Of a stretch of DNA of 43,343 bases, positions 23,618-33,644 are shown one piece after another. The stretch is from Lachnospiraceae bacterium (GTDB lineage: Bacteria; Bacillota; Clostridia; Lachnospirales; Lachnospiraceae), in assembly GCA_018053995.1 (NCBI GenBank), contig JAGPKJ010000008.1, positions 1 to 43,343 on the forward strand, in the 5' to 3' direction. A model generated the notes under the pieces. The model worked only from the letters and a program-made list of their open reading frames with translations, had not been told where the DNA came from and searched no databases. The stretch's first letter is position 1; the number at the start of each line of letters is the position of its first letter. The translations under genes were made by a program, and so were the position numbers.

Positions 23618-25879
23618 TCAAAAAGCCCGAATAGGGTCAAAATCATATTGAACATAAACGCCCGCGGGCAGGTTCATCACACATTCATTTTCGCAGACAT
23701 CCTTAACTCTGACAAGTGCTTCATGGTCACTGTGCTTGATATACAGTGCAAATCTATACTGATCCTTTATCATTCCTATAAGTGCAGGCGCAGGACCTAT
23801 GATTATCCCTTTATCAATATCCATTCCTGCCACGCCCTCGCCCGTAATGCCAAGAACGTCACGGCTTATGGCTGCAAGCCTTGATGCAAATGAGCTGCCA
23901 CGCCTTTCGTCAGCAGCGCATATCAGTATTCCAAGCATATGAGCCGCAGGCGGGTAATCGAGCAGTTCCCTGTATCCTATTTCCTGAAAATAAAATCCCT
24001 TGTAATCCTGCGACGCTGCAAATCTTATCGCATAATTGTCCGGCTGATATGTCTGTATAACTACCTCACCCGGTCTGTTTCCACGTCCCGCACGCCCCGC
24101 AGCCTGCGTGAGCAGCTGAAATGTCCGCTCGCCCGATCTGTAATCACCGCTGTTCAGTGACAGATCCGCGGCAAGTATCCCTACAACAGTCACATTAGGG
24201 AAATCATGACCCTTGACTATCATCTGAGTCCCTATAAGTATATCAGCTTCTCCATCCGAAAACGACTGTATTATCTTCTCGTAACTGCCTTTACGTGATG
24301 TTGTATCAGCATCCATGCGCAGTGTACGTGCCCTAGGCAGCATCTTCTTTACTTCTGTCTCAATCTGTTCTGTTCCCACCTTGAATCCGGCGATATATGG
24401 TGAACCGCATTCAGGACACACCTTAGGCTTTGGTATCGAATATCCACAGTAATGACAGATGAGACGACCATTCTTATGCTCGGTAAGACTTACGTCACAG
24501 TGCGGACATTTCATCACATGACCGCATGATCTGCATGAGATAAATCCCGCAACTCCGCGCCTGTTGATAAAGAGTATCGCCTGCTCGCCACGTTCAAGAC
24601 ATTCCTTCATAAGTGTCTGAAGCCTGAAACTGAATATAGAACGATTTCCACCCTTTAGCTCTGCCCTCATATCTATAGTAGCGACTTTCGGAAGTGAACC
24701 GCCAGTCAGGCGTTCGTTCATTTCAAACAAATGGTATCTGCCATCCATCGCTCTATAATAAGCTTCAAGTGATGGAGTTGCAGAACCAAGTATCAGTGCT
24801 GCTTCTCTTTTCGATGTGATCTCTTCGGCTGTCTCACGTGCATGATATCTTGGACACGTCTCGCTCTTATAGCTTGTCTCATGTTCCTCGTCGATTATGA
24901 TAGCACCAAGACGTGAAAAAGGTGTGAAAAGAGCTGACCTTGGTCCTATTATAACATCAAGATCGCCTTTTTCAGCCCGAATGAACTGATCATATTTTTC
25001 GCCTTTGGACATTGTTGAATTCACGACCGATACACGGTCACCGAATCTCTTATAAAATCTGAGCAGTGTCTGATATGTAAGCGCTATCTCAGGTATCAGT
25101 ACGATAGTCTGCTTTCCATCCGCTGCCATACGCTCAGCGATTCCAAGATAGACCTCCGTCTTTCCGCTTCCTGTTATCCCATGTATGAGATATTTCCCGG
25201 GATGCCCCATCTCAGAATCATTCATTATATGATCTATGATATCTTTCTGTGTATCACTCAGACTGTTTCTTATCTCATCGCGATCCATCCCCTTTACCGG
25301 ATTACGAAAATACTCCTGCTCAGTGATACTGATAATAGCGTCCTTATCAAGGCTTTGGATCGTAGAAGACGAAATGTTCTTTTTTCTCGAAAGAAGTTCA
25401 TAAGGCAGAACAGGTTCTTCAGACAGAGCGTCTAGTGCTCTCGCTTTTGCAAGCTGATGCTTTGATGAAAAATAGGCAGACCTAGCTAGCGCCGCGTCCT
25501 GATCTATAAGAAGCGTGATTATCTTCTTTTTAAGGACTTTCTGTATATCTTTGACCGGGATCACCGTCTTGAGTGACTGGATCATGGTGCCACCGTAGTT
25601 ACGTTTCATCCATGCAGCCGTCATCACGAGGCTGTTTTCCGGTGAGACTGTATCTCTGTCTATCTTTATTATGTTCTTTATCTTCGATTCATCACATGAA
25701 GGCATATCCGAAAGGCCTGTAACATACCCTTTTATCTCACGGCTTCCTCTTCCAAATGGTACGATCACTGCTGAGCCTGCCGCTATCTCATCTTCCATTG
25801 TTTCCGGTATTCTGTACTGAAATGTCCTATCCAGCTTTTCATGTGAAATGTCTACTATTATGTCAGCGTATTTCGCCAT
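23618..25879 (-). CDS. priA: Primosomal protein N' (replication restart helicase PriA)
   Basis: Superfamily 2 DNA helicase that reloads the replisome at stalled forks. An N-terminal fork-binding domain (about 1-105) precedes the helicase core, with Walker A GITGSGKT at 234-241 and DEEH at 330-333. The paired zinc sites between the helicase lobes contain eight cysteines in CxxC pairs (SCRSC, KCPHC, ICHYC, VCPEC; about 449-498). QMIVKGHDFPNV and QAAGRAGRG are motifs V and VI. Length is 753 residues, normal. The ATG shares one base with the murE stop (TAATG). The murE-priA-def-fmt order joins wall synthesis to replication and translation genes. Confidence 0.97.
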   Translation of the reverse strand: MAKYADIIVDISHEKLDRTFQYRIPETMEDEIAAGSAVIVPFGRGSREIKGYVTGLSDMPSCDESKIKNIIKIDRDTVSPENSLVMTAAWMKRNYGGTMIQSLKTVIPVKDIQKVLKKKIITLLIDQDAALARSAYFSSKHQLAKARALDALSEEPVLPYELLSRKKNISSSTIQSLDKDAIISITEQEYFRNPVKGMDRDEIRNSLSDTQKDIIDHIMNDSEMGHPGKYLIHGITGSGKTEVYLGIAERMAADGKQTIVLIPEIALTYQTLLRFYKRFGDRVSVVNSTMSKGEKYDQFIRAEKGDLDVIIGPRSALFTPFSRLGAIIIDEEHETSYKSETCPRYHARETAEEITSKREAALILGSATPSLEAYYRAMDGRYHLFEMNERLTGGSLPKVATIDMRAELKGGNRSIFSFRLQTLMKECLERGEQAILFINRRGVAGFISCRSCGHVMKCPHCDVSLTEHKNGRLICHYCGYSIPKPKVCPECGSPYIAGFKVGTEQIETEVKKMLPRARTLRMDADTTSRKGSYEKIIQSFSDGEADILIGTQMIVKGHDFPNVTVVGILAADLSLNSGDYRSGERTFQLLTQAAGRAGRGNRPGEVVIQTYQPDNYAIRFAASQDYKGFYFQEIGYRELLDYPPAAHMLGILICAADERRGSSFASRLAAISRDVLGITGEGVAGMDIDKGIIIGPAPALIGMIKDQYRFALYIKHSDHEALVRVKDVCENECVMNLPAGVYVQYDFDPIRAF

Positions 25880-27354
25880 TAAACTTTTTTCACCGTTTCC
25901 TTAAGGATATCCTGAATCAGTTCACGCTCATCCATGTGATACCTGACTCCGTTTATCTCCTGATAATCCTCATGTCCCTTTCCTGCAAGAACTATTATAT
26001 CGCCAGGCTGTCCGTTTTGGATCGCATATGCGATTGCCTCTTTTCGATCACAGATCTCTACAAATCTCCCATTTGTCCGCTTTATACCGGTTCTTATATC
26101 ACCGATTATCGATTCCGGTGTTTCGGTTCTTGGATTATCCGATGTGATGATCGTAAGATCCGCCATCTTTCCGCTGACTTCCCCCATCTCGAATCTGCGC
26201 AGTTTTGAGCGGTCTCCTCCGCACCCGAACAGACAGACAAGTCGTTTTGGATGATAAGCTCTGAGTGTTGAAAGAAGACTTTCGAGAGCCATAGCATTAT
26301 GAGCATAATCTATTATGAGTGTAAAATCATCCGATACATGTACCGGCTCTATCCTTCCTCTTACATGTGTTGTCCTGAGCGCCTCGCAAATAACAGGTAC
26401 CGGAACATCAAAATGTCTGCATACAGCGATAGCCGCAAGCGCATTGTAAACGCTGAATTTCCCGGGTGTTGCAGTCTGCGCGTCAAAATCCATCAGACCT
26501 GATACATGAAATCCCGTTCCAAGAGTCCCTCCGTCATGCGTCATCGTAAGGTCTGTAGCCATCAGATCAGCTTTTTTATCAATCCCGAATGTCTCCAGCG
26601 TGCATGTATGTCCTCTCATGACCTGTTCCATATGATGATCGTCAACGTTCCCCATGCCGACTTTACATTGTTTGAACAGCAGTCCTTTACAGAACATATA
26701 TTCATCCATATCTGCGTGCTCGTTAGGCCCTATATGATCCGCTTCAAGATTCGTAAAGATTCCATAGTCAAATAAGAACCCCTGCGTGCGATGAAGCTTT
26801 AACCCCTGCGACGATACTTCCATCACCGCTATGTCGCAGCCTTCATTTACCATATCGGCAAAATATTCCTGAAGCATATACGATTCAGGAGTCGTGTTCA
26901 TTGCATGGATATGTCTGTCCCCGATGATCGTCTCTATTGTCCCTACAAGCCCTACTTTATGACCGGCCTTTTCAAGTACCGATCTGATAAGGTATGTCGT
27001 AGTTGTCTTTCCCTTTGTTCCGGTAACTCCTATTATCTTCATCTTCTCTGCCGGATGTCCGAACCATGCTGCAGATATGAATGCCATTGCATATCTTGAA
27101 TCCTCAACCTTTATAAATGTTGTATCGGTGTTCTGCGGATATGAGATAGTCTTCTGTACAAGAACTGCCGCCGCACCTTTGACTGCCGCTTCAACAGCAT
27201 ACGAATGCCCGTCGTTACGTGCTCCCTCAATGCAGATGAAAAGACATCCCGTAACTATCTTCCGCGAATCAAAGACTACTGCTGTTATGTCTTTATCGAT
27301 ATCTCCCTGAACAATCTCAAACTTCAGATTCTCAAGTAATGATGTTAATTTCAT
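25879..27354 (-). CDS. murE: UDP-MurNAc-tripeptide synthetase MurE (meso-diaminopimelate type)
   Basis: Adds the third amino acid of the peptidoglycan stem. The ATP site GTKGKTTT lies near 112-119; the carbamylated lysine is probably Lys223 in CKGLLF. The specificity motif DNPR at 406-409 indicates meso-diaminopimelate as substrate, not lysine. Length is 491 residues. Upstream bases include a GGAGACAGGAT ribosome site. It lies outside the dcw cluster and is the first gene of the priA-def-fmt operon. I see no strong promoter in the 92-base gap to the upstream kinase gene, so read-through from there is possible. Confidence 0.96.
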   Translation of the reverse strand: MKLTSLLENLKFEIVQGDIDKDITAVVFDSRKIVTGCLFICIEGARNDGHSYAVEAAVKGAAAVLVQKTISYPQNTDTTFIKVEDSRYAMAFISAAWFGHPAEKMKIIGVTGTKGKTTTTYLIRSVLEKAGHKVGLVGTIETIIGDRHIHAMNTTPESYMLQEYFADMVNEGCDIAVMEVSSQGLKLHRTQGFLFDYGIFTNLEADHIGPNEHADMDEYMFCKGLLFKQCKVGMGNVDDHHMEQVMRGHTCTLETFGIDKKADLMATDLTMTHDGGTLGTGFHVSGLMDFDAQTATPGKFSVYNALAAIAVCRHFDVPVPVICEALRTTHVRGRIEPVHVSDDFTLIIDYAHNAMALESLLSTLRAYHPKRLVCLFGCGGDRSKLRRFEMGEVSGKMADLTIITSDNPRTETPESIIGDIRTGIKRTNGRFVEICDRKEAIAYAIQNGQPGDIIVLAGKGHEDYQEINGVRYHMDERELIQDILKETVKKV

Positions 27355-27446
27355 TTATCCTGTCTCCATTCCGTTACTATAATGCCAGTGTGCAAAGCAA
27401 TTCGTATCATCATAATATAAGTGCTGCTTTTGACACCTGCATCATG

Positions 27447-30239
27447 CTATGACTTGATCAATGATATCATGTCCGCCGTGATCCGGATCATATCCTCAAA
27501 TTCTATCTCATTTATCGCGTTTAAGAGTTCTTCAAGCTTTTCTTCCATCTCGTCTGTCAGAATACTTTGTTTCAGTTCATCTACTGCTTTTTCAACACCG
27601 TCTATATCGAATATATAAGCACATTTGCTCGCACTTGTAAGAAGAGCACGAAGATGATCATCTGTGATCTCATGCTTTGGCTTCTCCTCTTTGCTGCCCT
27701 CTTCCGAACTGATTATACTCGTTATCTGACTTACAAGATCTTCATTATCGGCGATAAGCTTACCATGATTCTTTCTTATATATTCCAGATCCCCGCTCTT
27801 TGCGGCACTTTCGAGTGCTTTGGCTTCTTCCGATATATCGTCAGCGCCAAGTGTTCTTGCTGTACTTTTTATCGAATGAACATTTATCCTGTAATTATCG
27901 AAATCGTTCTCACTAAAATTCTTTTCAAGTTTTGATATACATTCCGATTTAGTATAATCAGAAAGCATTTCGATATAGAAATCTCTGTTATTCACACAGT
28001 ACATCATGCCTTCATCGACATTGACCACACTGGATAGAGCATTGAGGATATCATCACGCTCACCGCCTGGCAGCTCTTCTTTCTGCATATCATCATTATC
28101 ATCAAAGACAAGTCCCTGTGAAAGATGTTTTCTGCAGACAGTTACAAGATCGTTCTCGCTCACTGGTTTTGCAAGATAATCTGAAAATCCGTCGTGCAAG
28201 TATTCATCTTTCGCACCCTTTATCGCATTTGCCGTAAGCATTATGACTGGTGTATCAAAATTCGGGTTAAGATCAAGTTCTTTTATCTTGTGAAATGTCT
28301 CTATTCCATCCATCACAGGCATCATATGATCAAGAAAGATTATATCATATCGTTTCGATGCGATAAGCTCCAGCGCCCTGCTTCCATTGTCCGCAGTATC
28401 TATATTCATCTGTGTTCTTCCGAGCAGTTCCGTTATAACTCTTATATTCATTTCAACGTCATCGACAACAAGAATACGTGCGCCAGGTGCTTTGAACCAC
28501 TTTATCGGAGCTTCCTTCTGTTCATGAACTTTCCTTATCTTCTCACTGCAATCTCCTATCTTCTGAGATCCTTTGTATCGCTGCGGAATGCTCACTTTAA
28601 ATGAAGAGCCTTTGCCATACTCACTCTCCACGTCAATACTTCCGCCCATAAGATCCACAAAGCTTTTTACTATCTGAAGACCAAGTCCGTTTCCTTCTTC
28701 CGCCTGACTTTTTTCATTGCCTATTCGCTCAAAGCTTTCAAATATATGACTCAGATCTTCTTTCTTTATTCCGATACCGGTATCAGATACATCGAAATCA
28801 AGTATGATGGAATCCTGAGCGACCGGTCTATATCCAATCTTAAGCTTTATACCTCCGGTGTTCGTATATTTCGCCGCGTTCATGAGAAGATTGACCAGTA
28901 TCTGCCTTATCCTTGACTCGTCTCCGATAAGTTGAAGCGGTATATCAGGATCATTTGATATTTCGAAACTCAGATACTTGCTTGTCGTCTTAAACAATAT
29001 CATATTATAGCAGGCACTTATCAGATCTCCAATATTATATTCCGCACATACGAGTTCCGGCGTTCCATTGCTTATCTTTGACATATCCAGAATATCATCG
29101 ATTATAGATACTAGTGATTCTGCTGCATTGCCGATCTCATCCGAATATGCCCTCGTCATGTCGTCTTTTGTCTTCCGCTGTATCATCGAATTCATTCCGA
29201 CGATCGTATTGACAGGTGTTCTTATCGCATGTGATACATTTGCAAGAAACTCATCCTTTTCCTTACTCTGAAGCATTGCCGCATACTGTTCATGCCTGTA
29301 TGTATTCATATACATGATAAACTGTCTTACAAATGCGACGCATACGCAGGCAAACCCGCAGCACTGAACATTAAGATACAGATTACTGTTTGGCTGCACA
29401 TATCGTAGTATCGTGCTCACAGCGAACGTCGCAAAATATACTACAGTTGCACTTTTCACCAGACGTTCCTTGTAATGACCTCGCATTTCATATATAGCGA
29501 TAACAAACGCAATGACAACAGCTATATACATTACATGCCGCAGTCTGTCAGAGAGCATCAGATTCTGTGTATACATCTGCCTGATCTGCGGCATTGCAAT
29601 TAGCCAGAGACCATAAAGCAGCATTGAAAGTCCTGCGAATACAAAATCAAACCATCTTGTTATCATATCATAAACGATGATAACGAGTCCCATCATAATG
29701 ATAAGAAAGCCTGATATGATAAGAGGCAGATAGGAATATAATATCCTCCCTATCACCACTCCTCTGTTCCCTATATATATCTTCTCAATCGTTCCCTTTT
29801 TATCACTCTTTGGAGATCTAATAACGATCTTTAATGTCTGTGCTGAATTCTTTGCGGATACGGGTATATGTATCCACTTTTTTTCATTATCGCCATTTTG
29901 ACTGTGAACAGAGACCACTCTCTGTTCATCAAGATAGACATCTGTATCAATACCATCTGTATATATGAAGACTTCCTGACCGTCCTGCATTTTGAAAAGT
30001 TTTACACTAAGTTCCTCAAGCTTGCCCTTAGGAATACTGTAATGATAAGGGAGTCTCGTAAGTTCCTTAAATTCACCTTTTTCATTATCACATGCGATGT
30101 TACGGTCTATCACTTCACAACTGCCCACCTGCCCAAGCAGGTCGCTGTCATGCGGCATAAAGATAGTGGCGACCACACACGCTGCAAACATAAGTATGAA
30201 CATTACGTAGATTTTCCAGGTATACTTAAGTGTCCGCAT
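27447..30239 (-). CDS. Hybrid sensor histidine kinase with 7TM sensor, receiver and HPt domains (altered H-box)
   Basis: Multistep phosphorelay kinase of about 930 residues. An extracytoplasmic domain (about 35-165) follows a first membrane helix, then about seven helices (165-315). The dimerisation helix holds His337, but the H-box reads SHAIRTP: Ala replaces the acidic residue that normally follows the His. The ATPase domain has NLLMNAAKYT, DTGIGI and GNGLGL. The receiver (about 588-708) carries DD, Asp637 in FLDHMMP, and Lys in LAKP. The HPt domain has His788 in HSIKST. About 75 C-terminal residues are helical and unassigned. The ATG at 30239 has AGGAGGT seven bases upstream (30247-30253) and overlaps the preceding kinase gene by 14 bases. 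Confidence 0.93.
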   Translation of the reverse strand: MRTLKYTWKIYVMFILMFAACVVATIFMPHDSDLLGQVGSCEVIDRNIACDNEKGEFKELTRLPYHYSIPKGKLEELSVKLFKMQDGQEVFIYTDGIDTDVYLDEQRVVSVHSQNGDNEKKWIHIPVSAKNSAQTLKIVIRSPKSDKKGTIEKIYIGNRGVVIGRILYSYLPLIISGFLIIMMGLVIIVYDMITRWFDFVFAGLSMLLYGLWLIAMPQIRQMYTQNLMLSDRLRHVMYIAVVIAFVIAIYEMRGHYKERLVKSATVVYFATFAVSTILRYVQPNSNLYLNVQCCGFACVCVAFVRQFIMYMNTYRHEQYAAMLQSKEKDEFLANVSHAIRTPVNTIVGMNSMIQRKTKDDMTRAYSDEIGNAAESLVSIIDDILDMSKISNGTPELVCAEYNIGDLISACYNMILFKTTSKYLSFEISNDPDIPLQLIGDESRIRQILVNLLMNAAKYTNTGGIKLKIGYRPVAQDSIILDFDVSDTGIGIKKEDLSHIFESFERIGNEKSQAEEGNGLGLQIVKSFVDLMGGSIDVESEYGKGSSFKVSIPQRYKGSQKIGDCSEKIRKVHEQKEAPIKWFKAPGARILVVDDVEMNIRVITELLGRTQMNIDTADNGSRALELIASKRYDIIFLDHMMPVMDGIETFHKIKELDLNPNFDTPVIMLTANAIKGAKDEYLHDGFSDYLAKPVSENDLVTVCRKHLSQGLVFDDNDDMQKEELPGGERDDILNALSSVVNVDEGMMYCVNNRDFYIEMLSDYTKSECISKLEKNFSENDFDNYRINVHSIKSTARTLGADDISEEAKALESAAKSGDLEYIRKNHGKLIADNEDLVSQITSIISSEEGSKEEKPKHEITDDHLRALLTSASKCAYIFDIDGVEKAVDELKQSILTDEMEEKLEELLNAINEIEFEDMIRITADMISLIKS

Positions 30240-32565
30240 TTGCTGCACCTCCTGTGATCCCCAGTCTCTCTACGGCTTCCTCTATCATTTTCATCGTGAT
30301 AGGCTTTACCAGAACATCCGCAAATCCCGCCTTTATCACTTTGCGGCGGTATTCCTCATCGTCATCGGCAGTCATCATTATGACCGGTGTATTATGACTT
30401 GCGCCGTCTGATTCCCTAAGTCTCTTAAATGTCTCTTCACCGTCCATCCCAGGCATTATATGATCCATGATCACAAGATCATATCTTTTTCTCTTGGCTT
30501 TTTCCAAAGCTTCTATCCCTGATGATGTAAAATCAGCGTCCGCTCTTATTTCCCTGAGCATCGTGATTATTATCCTTAGATTGATCGGGCTGTCATCTAC
30601 GATCAGCATCCGAAGTTTCGTAAGACGCGCATAATCGTGTGATTCCTCTTCTGCAAAACAGATTTTTTCAACCGGAGCATTATCAGTGATCTTCTGCGGA
30701 ATTTCGACAGTAAATACGCTCCCGACACTCTTTATGCTTTTTACACTTATGGTTCCATTCATCATCTTGACGAAATTATTCGCAAGATAGAGTCCAAGTC
30801 CCATTCCGCTTGATTCATGTTCATCTTTTCTGAATGATACAAATATATTTTCAAGTTCCTCTTCAGCGATTCCGCAGCCCGTATCCGCTACGCACAGTTC
30901 AAGCATGCAATCCTTATCTGATTTTTTCTTTACACTCATGCCGATAACAATATTACCGTCATCAGTATGTTTGACCGCATTTTCAAACAGATATCCCATT
31001 ACCTGCACTATACGGTTCATATCGCCTTTCAGACCTGATGGCATTTCATGATCATATTTGAAATTCGCTTTTGCGCTTCCCGCGCCTTTATTATCCGCCA
31101 GTTCTATAAGTGCTGCTGCAAGATCATAAGTACTGTAGGCACTATCGAATATCTTCATCTTTCCATATTCGATGCGTGCGCTGTCAAGTACCTTATTGAT
31201 AAGTGCGTGCAGCTCAAGGCTGCTAAGCTGAATGTCCTCCGCATAAGACAGTATCTGCTGTTCATTGCTTTCGCGCATTATCATCTGATCGATCGCGATT
31301 ATCGCACTTACAGGCGTACGTATCTCGTGCGACATTTTCGCCAGAAATGTTCCCTTGGCATTAGCCTGACTTAATGCTTTTTCTCTTGTATCTCTTTCTT
31401 CACTGAATTTTTCATTCTTCCACTTAAGTACAAATATTGCATAAAGTACTGATCCGGCAGCAATCAGCTGTCCACTCTCTGCCAGCGGATCGACCAAAGT
31501 AAATATCATTTCCGCAACGGCACTTAGTCCAAAACATGCGGTTCCTATCGTAAATGTCCTGATTGTCTTAAAGTAATCCGGTTCTTCTTTTATAACTACA
31601 TAGAAATCATACGCACCGAAAATTATAGTTATTGCCATGATCGCGAGTGTGATCCAGTTATATGTCATAAAATCCTGTCCAAATGCATACACACATATCG
31701 TGATGAATGCAATTGAAACGATCGAGCAGACAGATAATATCGCCGCGATATTTATAAACCTGTTATGTGTAATGTTTTCTATATGTTTCAAAACCAGAAT
31801 AGGCAGAAACATGAGAGCGTAGAATTCTGCGGCTCTTGAAAGTGCGACATCTCCGATCATCCCCTGCGAAAGAGCCGTAGACATCATAAACCAGACTCCG
31901 ATCATCATGAGATATCCATACATATAGATATCCGAGAAATCAGGGTTTCCCATTTTCACTGAAAAGAAATTAAGGATAGTGAGCATAAGTCCACTCATGA
32001 AAAGAAGGACTCCTGCTGAAGGCAGATACCAGCATTTACGAACGATACGATACGAAATATCTGTAGCATCGCCAAGATATACATATAATAGACGACCATG
32101 ATAACTGGTCACTTCTGAATTCGTTTCTATTAAGATAGTCTTACCTGACATACTGCTGTCAATTTTTACGTAAAACCATTTATTTGCAGGAACACAAGTT
32201 GAAAGCAGACTTTTCCCGCCCTCATATTCATCGAGTTCTTTACCATCGACTGTGATTCGCACAGTCTGAAGGGTCGTTGGCATTGCAAGATACCAGCTGT
32301 CCCTTATATCATCAGGAAGTTTATTCGAAAAATAGACCGGATCAGGGTACGTTCCTACCGGATCTGATGTTGGAAGTTTGATGTTATAGCTGCTTTTTCC
32401 ACCGCATGTAACTGTCCAGCCTTCATTAAATGAAATGAAATCTTTCTGATTAAATCCGTCTTCAGTGCCTTTTCGTGCGAACAGCATCACATTGATCCCG
32501 ATTGCGATCAATAAGGCACTGACAAAAATGACAAGTATGATTTTCTTAATTTTCTTCTCATCCAT
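30226..32565 (-). CDS. Hybrid sensor histidine kinase with 7TM sensor and receiver domain
   Basis: About 779 residues. A membrane helix near the N terminus is followed by an extracytoplasmic beta-rich domain (about 40-170) resembling the jelly-roll sensors of 7TMR-DISM proteins, then about seven helices (180-385). The kinase core has a standard H-box SHEIRTP with His413, FENAVKHT, DTGCGI and GMGLGL. The receiver (about 650-770) has VDD, Asp701 in IMDHIMPGMDG, Thr in MMTA and Lys754 in LVKP. There is no HPt domain; the next kinase has one and could serve both. The start at 32565 is two bases from the response-regulator stop, with GGAAGAG upstream. Confidence 0.92.
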   Translation of the reverse strand: MDEKKIKKIILVIFVSALLIAIGINVMLFARKGTEDGFNQKDFISFNEGWTVTCGGKSSYNIKLPTSDPVGTYPDPVYFSNKLPDDIRDSWYLAMPTTLQTVRITVDGKELDEYEGGKSLLSTCVPANKWFYVKIDSSMSGKTILIETNSEVTSYHGRLLYVYLGDATDISYRIVRKCWYLPSAGVLLFMSGLMLTILNFFSVKMGNPDFSDIYMYGYLMMIGVWFMMSTALSQGMIGDVALSRAAEFYALMFLPILVLKHIENITHNRFINIAAILSVCSIVSIAFITICVYAFGQDFMTYNWITLAIMAITIIFGAYDFYVVIKEEPDYFKTIRTFTIGTACFGLSAVAEMIFTLVDPLAESGQLIAAGSVLYAIFVLKWKNEKFSEERDTREKALSQANAKGTFLAKMSHEIRTPVSAIIAIDQMIMRESNEQQILSYAEDIQLSSLELHALINKVLDSARIEYGKMKIFDSAYSTYDLAAALIELADNKGAGSAKANFKYDHEMPSGLKGDMNRIVQVMGYLFENAVKHTDDGNIVIGMSVKKKSDKDCMLELCVADTGCGIAEEELENIFVSFRKDEHESSGMGLGLYLANNFVKMMNGTISVKSIKSVGSVFTVEIPQKITDNAPVEKICFAEEESHDYARLTKLRMLIVDDSPINLRIIITMLREIRADADFTSSGIEALEKAKRKRYDLVIMDHIMPGMDGEETFKRLRESDGASHNTPVIMMTADDDEEYRRKVIKAGFADVLVKPITMKMIEEAVERLGITGGAANADT

Positions 32566-32566
32566 A

Positions 32567-33337
32567 TCAGAGTTTCTCTTCCTTCTTACGTGCAAAGAAA
32601 GCATCGATCGTACTCATGATCTCAGTAGGTTTCTGTGACTTTAGAAGGTATCCCTCCGGTTTCAGCTTTGCGATCTGCATCACCGCCTCTTTATCTCCGC
32701 ATGCCGTAAGGAATATGACCGGAATGGCTGCAAAATCCTTTTCTGATCTGATCATCTCAAGGACTTTCTGTCCGTTGATTATAGGCATCTCATAGTCCAG
32801 AAGAATAAGATCAGGTATCTCCATCGAAAGGTATTTTATTGCCATAGTTCCGGATTTTGCCATTACAATCTGGTATTTGCTGCTGAGCCAAAGTTTCAGC
32901 CTCTTAAGCATATCCGCTGAATCATCAACAACAAGTATCTTAGGCTTATTAACGCTCTTGTGCGCTTCCACACAGGTTGCCATATATTCAGCTATCTCAT
33001 CAACATTGATCGGATGCCTGTAGATACTGTCAACAAGATGACCATTGATCGTTTCGCCGATCTTGGCAATAAAATAATCATCTCCGATAAGTATTATCGG
33101 AATATCTTCTTCATCAGCTTTATCTCTGACGTATACAAGGACTTCCTCTGAGACCATCTCTGTATCCGCATATATGATGAAAGCGGCAACTTTTTCTTTT
33201 ATCGCAGATATCGCATCAATATCCGAATCAACTCTTACCGCACGTATCTGCTTCTGCTCAATCTTTCTGACAAGGGACATTATCAGGTAACTCTTATCCG
33301 GAGATATCACTAATGTAACGCCGTTTTCATCAATCAT
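32567..33337 (-). CDS. Twin-receiver response regulator without output domain
   Basis: 256 residues with two receiver-like halves and no DNA-binding or enzymatic domain. The C-terminal receiver (about 132-250) is complete: Asp138/Asp139, phosphoacceptor Asp181 in LLDYEMP, Thr211 and Lys233. The N-terminal half (about 6-120) has the same fold pattern but is degenerate. It has SPD instead of the acidic pair, ADTEM at the acceptor site, and no clear Thr or Lys, so it is probably a pseudo-receiver. It is first in the three-gene signalling unit and would act by protein contact or as a phosphate shuttle or sink. GAGGGAG precedes the ATG closely. Confidence 0.9.
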   Translation of the reverse strand: MIDENGVTLVISPDKSYLIMSLVRKIEQKQIRAVRVDSDIDAISAIKEKVAAFIIYADTEMVSEEVLVYVRDKADEEDIPIILIGDDYFIAKIGETINGHLVDSIYRHPINVDEIAEYMATCVEAHKSVNKPKILVVDDSADMLKRLKLWLSSKYQIVMAKSGTMAIKYLSMEIPDLILLDYEMPIINGQKVLEMIRSEKDFAAIPVIFLTACGDKEAVMQIAKLKPEGYLLKSQKPTEIMSTIDAFFARKKEEKL

Positions 33338-33447
33338 AAGTCTCCCTCACTCCAAATCAAAAATGATAACGAAACAGTCTATAATTAATCCAATGATATC
33401 ACACCAGAAAACATAATTCCACATTCTGCTCATCACAATTAGTCTGT

Positions 33448-33469
33448 TTTCGAAAACATGTTTTCGAAA
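33448..33469. promoter_or_regulatory. 22-bp perfect palindrome upstream of the signalling cluster
   Basis: The half-site TTTCGAAAACA is followed immediately by its exact complement, giving a centre of CATG. It lies about 110 bases upstream of the response-regulator start, in the 307-base gap after recJ. The shape suits a dimeric repressor site. Apart from this palindrome and the recJ terminator at 33473-33526, the gap has no gene and no promoter I can defend. Confidence 0.6.
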
Positions 33470-33472
33470 GCA

Positions 33473-33526
33473 CTATAAAGAAAGAAACGGTTCCGACATA
33501 TGCTGCCGAAGCCGTTTCTTTCTTAT
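33473..33526 (-). terminator. Rho-independent terminator region after recJ
   Basis: A 13-bp perfect stem (33478-33490 with 33512-33524, AAGAAAGAAACGG and its complement) has further pairing inside the loop (CCGAC with GCCGA-like bases). On the minus strand CTTTCTTTATAG follows. The stem lies about 120 bases after the recJ stop codon. Confidence 0.75.
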
Positions 33527-33644
33527 GAGGGGGAGATAGTCATCTGAATAACTATCCTGATAATGATGATAGATAAAGTTTGTGTTCATTCTGTGTCTAT
33601 TTAGTGAAGATATTATAAATGATGCAATGTTTCGAAAAAACTCT

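Noticed and set aside
23595..23621. Longer N terminus of peptide deformylase
   Set aside because: It would overlap the end of priA and lacks family support; the ATG at 23594 gives the normal N terminus.
27355..27446. Promoter or terminator between the kinase gene and murE
   Set aside because: TATAGT and TATTAT hexamers exist but no partner -35 at suitable spacing, and no stable hairpin with a T tract was seen.
32566..32604. Longer N terminus of the second hybrid kinase inside the response-regulator gene
   Set aside because: The start at 32565 has a ribosome site and directly precedes the first membrane helix.
33448..33469. LexA box
   Set aside because: The inner spacing and bases differ from CGAAC(N4)GTTCG, and the downstream genes are not SOS genes.
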